A stretch of DNA of 11,650 nt, from NCBI GenBank assembly GCA_943353705.1, contig CALRAY010000012.1, positions 1 through 11,650 on the forward strand, in the 5' to 3' direction. Positions 1-6,645 of this stretch are shown here, piece by piece. Position numbers and translations under genes: made by a program. The notes under the pieces are model-generated. The model had not been told where the DNA came from and did no database searches. It saw nothing but the letters and a program-made list of their open reading frames with translations. Source of the DNA: Patescibacteria group bacterium UBA4664 (GTDB lineage Bacteria > Patescibacteriota > Saccharimonadia > CAILAD01 > BJGX01). The first letter of the stretch is position 1, and each line of letters starts with the position of its first letter.

Positions 1-219
1 CTCCGACGCCGGTACAACTTCTTGGTCCCACCATGCCTTACCGAGCTGAGTCTTGATCACCTCGTTATTTGAAATTTTTTTCAGGTTGCCTTTGACTCTC
101 GTCATTGACACCTTATGGTGTGAGGCAGTGGCTTTACCATCTGCCTCCAGAACTTCGGCTAGGCTTACGCCTAGAATGCCGGCCGCCTCATGGGCGGTTT
201 TCAATGGTCTTCTCGCCAT
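1..219 (-). CDS. Unknown protein with helix-turn-helix-like N-terminus, partial (runs off left edge)
   Basis: The first 73 codons of an open frame run from ATG at 219 to the left edge with no stop. I do not recognise the family. Residues 8-25 (KTAHEAAGILGVSLAEVL) have the EAA-x-x-LGVS pattern of MerR/excisionase-type helix-turn-helix segments, so a DNA-binding N-terminus is possible; residues 30-60 are basic (HHKVSMTRVKGNLKK) and are followed by a Trp pair (AWWDQE). The start is supported by a good Shine-Dalgarno AAGGAG at 229-224, 4 nt before the ATG, and by a near-consensus promoter upstream at 295-267. A longer frame on the opposite strand (53-283) has no comparable start signals. The first 240 bases are about 51% GC by hand count, visibly above most of the window. 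Existence of the gene is fairly sure; the function is open, and the HTH reading is inference from a short match. Confidence 0.68.
   Translation of the reverse strand, partial: MARRPLKTAHEAAGILGVSLAEVLEADGKATASHHKVSMTRVKGNLKKISNNEVIKTQLGKAWWDQEVVPASE
108..197. repeat. Cluster of three short perfect inverted repeats inside the left-edge gene
   Basis: Three small hairpin-forming repeats lie close together in the coding sequence: ACACC-TTAT-GGTGT at 108-121, CTAGGC-TTAC-GCCTAG at 159-174, and CCGCC-TCATG-GGCGG at 183-197, the last followed by TTTT on the plus strand. Arms are 5 or 6 bases with loops of 4 or 5. A rough chance estimate for this length gives fewer than one such repeat, so the group is mildly enriched. 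It may reflect mRNA structure, operators, or chance in a GC-richer segment. Confidence 0.4.
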
Positions 220-240
220 TTCTCTCCTTCAAATTGCCTC

Positions 241-255
241 CCTGCACTCTGCAGG
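241..255. promoter_or_regulatory. Palindrome CCTGCA-n3-TGCAGG between promoter and start of the left-edge gene
   Basis: A perfect 6-base inverted repeat with a 3-base spacer lies just downstream of the -10 box at 272-267, at roughly +5 to +19 of the predicted transcript, and about 20 nt before the ATG at 219. This is where a repressor operator or a short 5'-UTR hairpin would sit. If the adjacent protein does carry a helix-turn-helix, autoregulation is a natural guess, but nothing in the sequence proves it. Confidence 0.45.
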
Positions 256-266
256 AATCAGGAGTG

Positions 267-295
267 ATAATACTATAAGATAAGCATTTTGTCAA
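267..295 (-). promoter_or_regulatory. Near-consensus sigma-70-type promoter for the left-edge gene
   Basis: On the minus strand TTGACA (295-290) is followed after exactly 17 nt by TATTAT (272-267). The -35 box is a perfect match and the -10 box matches five of six. Transcription should start near 260, giving a 5'-UTR of about 40 nt that carries the palindrome at 255-241 and the Shine-Dalgarno at 229-224. It is one of the two clearest two-box promoters in the window and suggests that this gene is transcribed separately from the secA group. Confidence 0.75.
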
Positions 296-322
296 TAGTA
301 TTTATAATTCCGCTTTTGCTTA

Positions 323-754
323 CTAGGCCGATATGTAAGTTTTTCTTATTTCTGGTTTTTGGAATTTTTCTACAGGCTTATAGCTTGAGACAAATGCAAA
401 TTCAGGCAATGGCTTCGATGGCTTAGTTTCTTGGCGCCTAAAACCTTCAGTATTGCTGGGTATCTTATCTTCTTGGCTCCTAAATCCTTCGAGAGGGCTA
501 GGGGGCATAGGAACTGCGTGTTTTAGCTGAGGTAGGCTTTCCTCGCGCTTGTGGGGGTTTTGTTTAGCCACACTAATGGCTTTTGGCTTAGGCATAACTA
601 CACCCAGAGTACGATTGCCCGAGCCCCTATTGGCCCGCACGATATCAATTCGCTTAATACTTGCATCATTTTTTGGCCTACCCCTCTTGGGCTTCTTTTT
701 AGACACCACAGTGACAGCCGAATCTTTAATGCTTAAAGGCTTATAATAACCCAT
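323..754 (-). CDS. Small basic hypothetical protein with AT-hook-like motif
   Basis: A 143-residue protein of unknown family. Residues 18-28 (SKKKPKRGRPK) contain the RGRP core of an AT-hook, a minor-groove DNA-binding motif, in a lysine-rich setting. The rest is rich in Pro, Lys, Arg, Ser and Glu with no obvious hydrophobic core, signal peptide or membrane segment, so it looks largely disordered. Residues 89-97 and 103-111 form an imperfect repeat (EGFRSQEDK and EGFRRQETK) with a 14-residue period. The start has a strong Shine-Dalgarno GAGGAG at 764-759, 4 nt before the ATG. It starts 22 nt after the secA stop and is probably co-transcribed with secA. A nucleoid-associated or RNA-binding role is possible; a role tied to secretion would rest only on neighbourhood. 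The gene is well supported, the function is not. Confidence 0.75.
   Translation of the reverse strand: MGYYKPLSIKDSAVTVVSKKKPKRGRPKNDASIKRIDIVRANRGSGNRTLGVVMPKPKAISVAKQNPHKREESLPQLKHAVPMPPSPLEGFRSQEDKIPSNTEGFRRQETKPSKPLPEFAFVSSYKPVEKFQKPEIRKTYISA
428..490 (-). repeat. 21-base direct repeat, two copies 42 nt apart, inside the AT-hook gene
   Basis: Positions 428-448 and 470-490 match at 19 of 21 bases (for example TTCTTGGCGCC against TTCTTGGCTCC). The spacing is a multiple of three, so the duplication keeps frame and produces the EGFR-x-QE-x-K peptide repeat. It points to a recent internal duplication in a loosely constrained protein region. Confidence 0.7.
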
Positions 755-776
755 TGCTCTCCTCTTAAATATAATT

Positions 777-3392
777 TTATTTTAGCACCTCAGGCAATCT
801 TGAGTCAAAATACTCGCGCTTTGTTTTCTTCTTTTTGGTTTTCTTGCGCATCGGTGTCCAGCTAGGCTTGGCTGAAACTTTACGTGTCGTTACTTTAGTA
901 TCCTTTTGCTGTCGCTTAATCGATTGCTCCATAGCAGTATTAGCTCGTTCTGCACCTTCGGTTATCTCGGTTTCAGTTTCGGTAACAGAAGTATCTTGGC
1001 GGACATCTACTTTTAAGATAGTATTTACGATTTCTGAACTAATAGACGACTGAAGCCTGGTAAACATACCGAAAGCTTCGGATTTGTATTCAACCAATGG
1101 ATCGCGTTGGCCGTAGCCGCGTAATCCTATGCCATCGCGCAGATGATCCATATTCTCTAGGTGTTGTAGCCAGGCACTATCGACTGTCTTTAAACAGACC
1201 ATCTTATAGACTACTCCAACAACATCCCCCAGGCTCTTTTCTCGGTTATCAAGCGCAATTCCCACTTTCGACATAATATCCTTGGTGATTAGTTCGGGAA
1301 CCTTGGTGCTAATTTCATCTGCCCAACCCTTTGGCAATTCGATAATGCTCGATACTGCCTCTTGTAGCTTTGGCAATTCAACGGCGCCATTTTTGGTATC
1401 AGTATTGCTTGCCACCACTAAAGCTATTTCATCGTTAAACATCCGCTCAATATCCAATCTTAGATCCTTGCCCTCAAGATATTTGCGACGTTTGGCATAT
1501 ATAACTTCGCGTTGCGAATTCATTACATCATCATACTCAACCAAGTGCTTGCGTATATCAAAGTTATGGCCTTCAACACGCTTTTGCGCGGTCTCGAGTG
1601 AACGCGAGATAACTTGATTCTCAATAGGTACGTCATCTGGAATATTCAGACTGGACATGAGCGAACCTATCCTGTCGCCACCGAATATGCGCATTAAATC
1701 ATCCTCTACACTAACAAAGAATTGGCTCGAGCCCGGATCTCCCTGGCGGCCGGCTCGACCACGCAGCTGGTTATCGATGCGTCTAGACTCATGGCGCTCT
1801 GTACCAATGACATGCAGGCCACCAACCTCTTTTACGCCCTCTCCAAGTACAATATCGGTACCACGGCCAGCGATATTGGTAGCTAGAGTTACGGCCGACT
1901 TCTGGCCTGCCATAGCTACGATTTCGGCTTCGCGCTCGTTATTTTTAGCGTTTAGGGTTTCGTGGCTTAATCCTGCTTTCGTCAGCAGTGCACTCATAAT
2001 TTCATTTTTTTCTATACTGGCTGTACCCAAAAGCACGGGCTGACCTTGGCCTATTCTAAGTCTGACTTCTTCAACTACAGCATTAAACTTCGCTTGCTCA
2101 GACTTATATATTCTATCCTTTAGATCCTTACGGACCATTGGGCGGTGCGTAGGAATTCGAGTTACTTCAAGCTTGTATATTTTAGCGAATTCTTCGGCTT
2201 CAGTTTGAGCAGTACCTGTCATACCAGCAAGCTTATTATAAAGTCTGAAATAATTCTGGAATGTGATTGTTGCTAGGGTCTGCGATTCAGCTTGGACAAT
2301 TACGCCTTCTTTGGCCTCGATTGCCTGGTGTAGTCCCTCCGAGTAGCGTCGGCCTGCAAGCATTCGGCCGGTGAATTCATCAATAATAATAATTTCGCCT
2401 TCACTAACTACATAATCCTTGTCTTTAGTAAATAATGCCTCCGCCTTTAAGCTCTGTTCGATATGGTGGACATCTTCGATATTCTCGGCTGCATATACGT
2501 TTTCCACAGATAGCGACTTTTCGATACTAGAAATACCAGCAGGGGTGATGCTTACAGCTTTTTGTTTCTCATCAACAGTGTAGTCTTTTTCTCTTTTTAG
2601 TTTGCGTGCCAGACCTGCAAAAATTTGGTAGCGCTCGGTGCTCTTTCCGGCTGGCTGAGAAATAATTAATGGAGTCCTAGCCTCATCTATTAAAATCGAG
2701 TCGACCTCATCGACGATTGCGAAGTTCAGCTTTCTTTGTGCACAATCCGATAGATCCCCTACCATATTATCCCTTAAATAATCAAAGCCAAATTCGTTAT
2801 TAGTACCATAAGTAATGTCGGCAGCATATGCCTCTTGCTTGGGAATAGGCCTTAAGTGTCTGAGGCGTTCATCGTGGTGCGATTCATCGGAATACGAGGG
2901 GTCATAAATAAATGATCCCTGCGGCAGAATAACGGCCGAGCTCATACCGAGATGATGGTATATTTGACCCATCCAGCCGACTCCTAAGCGTGCTAGATAG
3001 TCATTTACAGTAACTAAGTGGGCACCTTTTCCGTCAAGAGCATTAAGGTAGAGTGCTAGAGTTGCTACTAGAGTTTTACCCTCACCAGTACGCATTTCGG
3101 CTATCTTGCCTTCGTGCAATACTATTCCGCCAATCAGCTGGACATCGAAGTGTCGCTGGCCTAGTTTGCGCTTTGAAGCTTCGCGCACAACTGCGAAAGC
3201 CTCGGGCAGAATATCATCAAGAGTTTCTTTCTTATTGAGTCTTTGTCTGAATTCATCGGTCTTGGCTGAAAGCTGCTTATCAGTCAATGCCTTAATAGAC
3301 TCCTCAAGAGAGTTGATTTTATCTACTATAAATCTATCTTTTTTGATTTCCCGTTCATTGGGGTCACCGAATATTTTGCTTAAAAATGACAT
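777..3392 (-). CDS. secA: SecA, preprotein translocase ATPase
   Basis: This is the motor ATPase that pushes unfolded preproteins through the SecYEG channel at the inner face of the membrane. The 871-residue protein is full length. Visible motifs: Walker A (TGEGKT, 102-107), Walker B with DEVD at 228-231 followed by the SecA hallmark IDEARTPLIIS, the TYGTNNEFGFDYLRDNM block at 194-210, MTGTA at 391-395, ATNIAGRGTDIVLG at 504-517, and QLRGRAGRQGDPGSSQFF at 542-559, which carries the arginine fingers. A segment of roughly 25 residues (about 158-188, His/Asp/Arg-rich) is inserted before TYGTNN compared with E. coli SecA. The C-terminus (800-871) is charged, ends in a lysine-rich stretch, and has no Cys/His zinc motif. 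The ATG at 3392 has no Shine-Dalgarno, but TATAAT ends 7 nt upstream. Identification is secure. Confidence 0.98.
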   Translation of the reverse strand: MSFLSKIFGDPNEREIKKDRFIVDKINSLEESIKALTDKQLSAKTDEFRQRLNKKETLDDILPEAFAVVREASKRKLGQRHFDVQLIGGIVLHEGKIAEMRTGEGKTLVATLALYLNALDGKGAHLVTVNDYLARLGVGWMGQIYHHLGMSSAVILPQGSFIYDPSYSDESHHDERLRHLRPIPKQEAYAADITYGTNNEFGFDYLRDNMVGDLSDCAQRKLNFAIVDEVDSILIDEARTPLIISQPAGKSTERYQIFAGLARKLKREKDYTVDEKQKAVSITPAGISSIEKSLSVENVYAAENIEDVHHIEQSLKAEALFTKDKDYVVSEGEIIIIDEFTGRMLAGRRYSEGLHQAIEAKEGVIVQAESQTLATITFQNYFRLYNKLAGMTGTAQTEAEEFAKIYKLEVTRIPTHRPMVRKDLKDRIYKSEQAKFNAVVEEVRLRIGQGQPVLLGTASIEKNEIMSALLTKAGLSHETLNAKNNEREAEIVAMAGQKSAVTLATNIAGRGTDIVLGEGVKEVGGLHVIGTERHESRRIDNQLRGRAGRQGDPGSSQFFVSVEDDLMRIFGGDRIGSLMSSLNIPDDVPIENQVISRSLETAQKRVEGHNFDIRKHLVEYDDVMNSQREVIYAKRRKYLEGKDLRLDIERMFNDEIALVVASNTDTKNGAVELPKLQEAVSSIIELPKGWADEISTKVPELITKDIMSKVGIALDNREKSLGDVVGVVYKMVCLKTVDSAWLQHLENMDHLRDGIGLRGYGQRDPLVEYKSEAFGMFTRLQSSISSEIVNTILKVDVRQDTSVTETETEITEGAERANTAMEQSIKRQQKDTKVTTRKVSAKPSWTPMRKKTKKKKTKREYFDSRLPEVLK

Positions 3393-3399
3393 AGAATTT

Positions 3400-3405
3400 A
3401 TTATA
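3400..3405 (-). promoter_or_regulatory. TATAAT box 7 nt upstream of secA ATG (possible leaderless promoter)
   Basis: Perfect -10 hexamer at 3405-3400 in the 27-nt raiA-secA gap. A transcript starting the usual 6 to 8 nt downstream would begin at or next to the A of the secA start codon. No Shine-Dalgarno is present between it and the ATG, and no good -35 box is seen at 16 to 18 nt upstream. Confidence 0.5.
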
Positions 3406-3419
3406 CAACAGGAATCAGA

Positions 3420-3776
3420 TTACCGCGATGTAAATTTATCCCAGGCTCTCTTAATATTATTGCGTTTGGGTTGATGTTTCTCTTTATACTTACGAATTTG
3501 TATCTTGAGCTTTTGTTCGACAATATCAATCGCCGAATGAGGATTGATTGTAGCAGTCTCGGCAATAAGGTCAGGGCCCTGGACTCGTAGAATAGCAGTT
3601 ACCTTATATTTATTATCCTCTTTGCCAGATGGGTCCTTGAATATCTCGACTGTCATGCCTTGATTATTATGCCCTCTAGGCAAGTATTTATTAAGGCCGC
3701 CGAGCTTCTTTTCTACATACTTATGCAATTCTTCATCAATTTCGAATTTTCTACCAGTTAAATGAATCTTTATCAT
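3420..3776 (-). CDS. hpf: Ribosome hibernation promoting factor (HPF/RaiA family, short form)
   Basis: The 118-residue protein begins MIKIHLTGRKFEIDEELHKYVEKKL and has the beta-alpha-beta-beta-beta-alpha layout of the family: the N-terminal strand and first helix (about 1-30), the central strands (VEIFKDP..., KYKVTAILRV, about 42-67), and a long basic second helix with SAIDIVEQKLKIQIRKYKEKH at about 81-101. Family members bind the decoding region of the 30S subunit and silence ribosomes in stress or stationary phase. The C-terminal dimerisation domain of long HPF is absent; instead there is a short basic tail ending at residue 118. The start has the best Shine-Dalgarno in the window, AGGAGG at 3787-3782, 5 nt before the ATG. 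It lies 18 nt after serS and is probably read on the same transcript. Short HPF versus YfiA cannot be settled by eye. Confidence 0.9.
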   Translation of the reverse strand: MIKIHLTGRKFEIDEELHKYVEKKLGGLNKYLPRGHNNQGMTVEIFKDPSGKEDNKYKVTAILRVQGPDLIAETATINPHSAIDIVEQKLKIQIRKYKEKHQPKRNNIKRAWDKFTSR

Positions 3777-3781
3777 AAGGT

Positions 3782-3787
3782 CCTCCT
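3782..3787 (-). promoter_or_regulatory. Strong Shine-Dalgarno AGGAGG of hpf
   Basis: A perfect six-base anti-SD match, 5 nt before the ATG at 3776. It shows that this organism does use SD-led initiation, which makes the missing SD at secA, serS and lysS notable. Confidence 0.85.
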
Positions 3788-3794
3788 GTGTTAT

Positions 3795-5036
3795 TTATAA
3801 TTCATCAGCCCCATAATATTTGGCCAGGGCTTTTGGCAATTTAACCTTGCCATCTTTAGTTTGGTGGTTTTCTAGTATCGCAATAGGCATCCTACTAGAT
3901 ACAACGGCGGTTCCGTTCAAAGTGTGAGCGAATTTTGACTCGCCTTTTTCATTTTTGTACTTAATGTTTAGATTCCTTGCCTGATAATCGGTGCAATTAC
4001 TACAGCTAGTCAGCTCTCGATATTCCTTATCTACAGGTGAATAATATTCTAAATCATATTTCTCATAGGCTGGTGCGCTCAAGTCACCGGCGGCAATCCT
4101 GACTGTTCTATAAGGTACCTCCATAGCCTCACATATTTTCTTTTCAATTTCCAAGATTTTTTGCAGCATACTATCGCTGTCTTCTTGCTTGCAAAATATA
4201 TACAGTTCTAGCTTTTCGAATTGATGAGTCCTATAAAGTCCCTTATTGAATTTGCCATATGTACCAGCTTCGAGCCTATAACAAGGGCTAATGCCTGCAT
4301 ACATTAGTGGCTTATCGAGCTTTATGATTTCATCCCTGTGGAGTCCTGTAATTGGTATTTCCGAAGTAGCTATCATCACCAAACCCTGCTCCTCATCGAT
4401 GTAATTTTGATTTTCTTCTCCTTTTGGCAGATAGCCTGTGCCTTCAGCAACATCCTTATTGACCATATGTGGAACGCTAATCATTTCAAAACCCTCAGCC
4501 TCAATTATTTCTTGGGCAGCTAGCTGGATTGCTTGCCATAATTTGAATCCTTTGTGTCTTGTGAAATAGAATTTGGCACCTGCCACTTTTGCTCCAGCTT
4601 CGAAGTCGTAGAGATTATAAATATCACTTAATTCTAAATGATCTTTGGGTTCAAAATCTTGAGTGGCTTCACCCCACTTATGAATTTCTTGATTGTTTTC
4701 TTCTCCGCCGTCTGGGGTTCCTTCAGCGATTAGATTCGGAACCTCAGCAAGCAACTGGCTGTATTGGGATAGCACAACTTTGAGATTATTTTCTAATGCT
4801 TCGTGCTTAGATTTTAGAAGCTTTCCCTGCTCAATTTGCTCTTCAGAGGGTCTTTGGCCCTTAGATTCTGAGGCGATCTTGTTTCTTTGAGCCTGAATAT
4901 CATCAATTTCGCCAATTAATTTGCGTCTTTTATCGTCAGCTTCAAATAATTTAGCAATATCTAGCTTCAAACCGCGACGACTAATCGAGTCCTGTACCGC
5001 TTCGGGGTTCTCTCTGATAAAACGAATGTCTAGCAT
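3795..5036 (-). CDS. serS: Seryl-tRNA synthetase
   Basis: Charges tRNA-Ser with serine in the cytoplasm; a class II synthetase. The 413-residue length is typical. The N-terminus MLDIRFIRENPEAV opens the tRNA-binding coiled-coil arm (about 25-100, with RRKLIGEIDDIQAQRNKIA and a second Lys/Glu-rich helix). The catalytic core follows, with motif 1 around 170-193, TSEIP at 224-228, motif 2 around YRLEAGTYGKFNKGLYRTHQF (253-273), and motif 3 at NGTAVVSSRMPIAILENHQ (374-392). The usual GR pair in motif 3 reads SR here, keeping the arginine. The ATG at 5036 gives the canonical N-terminus and lies 12 nt after the lysS stop. There is no Shine-Dalgarno; TATAAT ends 6 nt before the ATG. hpf follows 18 nt downstream. 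Confidence 0.98.
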   Translation of the reverse strand: MLDIRFIRENPEAVQDSISRRGLKLDIAKLFEADDKRRKLIGEIDDIQAQRNKIASESKGQRPSEEQIEQGKLLKSKHEALENNLKVVLSQYSQLLAEVPNLIAEGTPDGGEENNQEIHKWGEATQDFEPKDHLELSDIYNLYDFEAGAKVAGAKFYFTRHKGFKLWQAIQLAAQEIIEAEGFEMISVPHMVNKDVAEGTGYLPKGEENQNYIDEEQGLVMIATSEIPITGLHRDEIIKLDKPLMYAGISPCYRLEAGTYGKFNKGLYRTHQFEKLELYIFCKQEDSDSMLQKILEIEKKICEAMEVPYRTVRIAAGDLSAPAYEKYDLEYYSPVDKEYRELTSCSNCTDYQARNLNIKYKNEKGESKFAHTLNGTAVVSSRMPIAILENHQTKDGKVKLPKALAKYYGADEL

Positions 5037-5042
5037 AACTTA

Positions 5043-5048
5043 ATTATA
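5043..5048 (-). promoter_or_regulatory. TATAAT box 6 nt upstream of serS ATG (possible leaderless promoter)
   Basis: Perfect -10 hexamer at 5048-5043, directly abutting the lysS TAG stop (5051-5049). The expected transcription start falls on or beside the serS start codon. No SD is present between the box and the ATG, and no -35 box stands out. Confidence 0.5.
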
Positions 5049-6608
5049 CTACCCTTTTTGAGCAATTCTATTTAATACGAATTCTTTGTCTAGGCTAGAC
5101 AGGAAAAAGCCAACTTTTGGTCCTTGGTCTTTATTTAAAAACAGCCTATAAATGAGCTTAAATGCTTCGGCTGGTTTCAAATCAGCTGCAACAGCACTAC
5201 CATAAACTGCTTCATGGATTTCGTCGGCCTGCATGGCTGAAGACTCAATTTTATCGAGTAATCCAACTAAAAACTGACCTTGAGACTTACTAATTTCAAG
5301 TTCTGGTAGCTTTTTTTGTATTTCAAATTTAATATTTTCTGGAGCATATCTATCAATCCAGTTTTTAATATATACTAGCTCGCGCTTAATGGCCTCTGAC
5401 TGGGTCATGGCGGCATCCTCGTGCCCGGTGCGCTTGAGCATTTCTAGAATCATATTAGTATCGCCCTGAGCAGTCTGGTAGAGAGTTACCATATGCGAAA
5501 AAGGCACGGTACTTACGACATGTTCATCGCCCGCAAGGCTTGCAATCTGCCAAGCCCTTTTAAATTCAGGCTCCTCGCCAGCAAGTGTGGCAGATTCGGT
5601 TTTGGCGTATTCGTCTACCAGAGTATAAAGGCCTAGGCCAGGGTCAAATCCAAGTTGCTTTTCGGGGCGGCTTTTAAATGTAAAGTATCTCAGCACTTCT
5701 GGCGGAATAATTTCTAAAGAATCTATTAAGGTTACTAAATTGCCAAGCGAAGAGCTCATCTTTTTAGATTCACCCTTCAGATTAATAGTATCGTAAGGCA
5801 CTGGAATTGGTGCGTCTATTCCAAATATCTGTTCAGCTAAAACGACTCCAGTATCATAGCTGCCGCCTTTAGTGGCGTGTTCTCGTCCAAAGCCCTCAAT
5901 CATAACGCCATAGAGCTTCCAGCGAGCAGTCCAGTCCAAGCGCCAATCCAACTTGATCTGCCCTTTGCTGGCATCAGCAAAATACTCATTATTATCACTG
6001 CCGATGTAGTGGGCCATATTGGTATCATAATTATAGCCAATATATTTTGCTGTATTAAGCTTGCCGGTAGATTCATCTAGAATCTGGATTGGCTGCCAAT
6101 CCTGCGAAACCTCTCGCCCACTAACTTCTAGCAGTATCTTTGCAATATCATCGCGCTTTTTTAAACAAAGCCCTATAAGTTCGGTAAATACACCAGCTTC
6201 ATAGATTTCGTTAGTCCAGATAATTTCCATTTCAACACCCAGCTTTTGAGCACTCAATTCATATTCCAAAAAATACTGCTTAGCATAATTCTCTGATTTG
6301 CCATCTGGAGCTGGTACTTTATAGAGTGGCTTACCAGCCTCTTCTTCGTAAGATTCCGCCAGATTAGGGTAGCGCTTGCGCAAAACATCGTGCGCATCGA
6401 CAAAATGCAAGTGCCGCACCTGCCTTCCGGCTTCGCGAAGCCCCCGATAAATCGAATCAGCTGTCAATATCTCTCGGGCATGGCCAACATGATATGGCCC
6501 GGAAGGCGATATTCCACTAGATACTATTAATTCACCCTCTGGGTATTTTTCAATAATTTTAGATATTAGTATATCAAGCCAGTAGTGCGTAGTATTGTCT
6601 TGCTGCAT
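5049..6608 (-). CDS. lysS: Class I lysyl-tRNA synthetase (archaeal type)
   Basis: Charges tRNA-Lys with lysine. The 519-residue protein has the class I Rossmann signatures and not those of the usual bacterial class II enzyme: SGISPSGPYHVGHAREI at 31-47 carries the HIGH motif as HVGH (40-43), and KMSSS lies at 283-287. DWRLDWTARW (221-230) and GREHATKGGSYD (241-252) are typical of class I LysRS, and the rest (about 360-519) is the helical anticodon-binding part. Class I LysRS is usual in archaea and found in some bacteria, including CPR groups. In the region just before DWRLDW (about 175-220), where archaeal enzymes usually carry zinc-binding cysteines, there are none; the whole protein has a single Cys (148). 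The ATG at 6608 has no Shine-Dalgarno, but TATAAT ends 6 nt upstream. In archaeal-style naming this would be lysK. Confidence 0.96.
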   Translation of the reverse strand: MQQDNTTHYWLDILISKIIEKYPEGELIVSSGISPSGPYHVGHAREILTADSIYRGLREAGRQVRHLHFVDAHDVLRKRYPNLAESYEEEAGKPLYKVPAPDGKSENYAKQYFLEYELSAQKLGVEMEIIWTNEIYEAGVFTELIGLCLKKRDDIAKILLEVSGREVSQDWQPIQILDESTGKLNTAKYIGYNYDTNMAHYIGSDNNEYFADASKGQIKLDWRLDWTARWKLYGVMIEGFGREHATKGGSYDTGVVLAEQIFGIDAPIPVPYDTINLKGESKKMSSSLGNLVTLIDSLEIIPPEVLRYFTFKSRPEKQLGFDPGLGLYTLVDEYAKTESATLAGEEPEFKRAWQIASLAGDEHVVSTVPFSHMVTLYQTAQGDTNMILEMLKRTGHEDAAMTQSEAIKRELVYIKNWIDRYAPENIKFEIQKKLPELEISKSQGQFLVGLLDKIESSAMQADEIHEAVYGSAVAADLKPAEAFKLIYRLFLNKDQGPKVGFFLSSLDKEFVLNRIAQKG

Positions 6609-6614
6609 AAGCTA

Positions 6615-6620
6615 ATTATA
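6615..6620 (-). promoter_or_regulatory. TATAAT box 6 nt upstream of lysS ATG (possible leaderless promoter)
   Basis: Perfect -10 hexamer at 6620-6615 in the 37-nt greA-lysS gap. The 12 bases TATAATTAGCTT leading into the ATG resemble those at serS (TATAATTAAGTT). No SD and no clear -35 box are visible. Confidence 0.5.
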
Positions 6621-6645
6621 CCTGAAAGTTCGAAGTCTTGCGTGC

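Noticed and set aside
183..201. Terminator-like hairpin with TTTT on the plus strand
   Set aside because: No plus-strand gene ends here and the repeat lies within a minus-strand coding region; treated only as part of the inverted-repeat cluster.
53..283. Plus-strand open frame of 76 codons at the left edge
   Set aside because: It is antisense to the left-edge gene, spans that gene's promoter and palindrome, and lacks an SD; the minus-strand frame has promoter, SD and HTH-like sequence.
296..322. Intrinsic terminator after the AT-hook gene
   Set aside because: No stem followed by a T-run is visible in this short AT-rich stretch; how transcription ends there cannot be told.
1657..2043. Plus-strand open frame (128 codons) opposite secA
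   Set aside because: Lies wholly inside the conserved helicase region of SecA on the other strand; its composition is that of an antisense frame.
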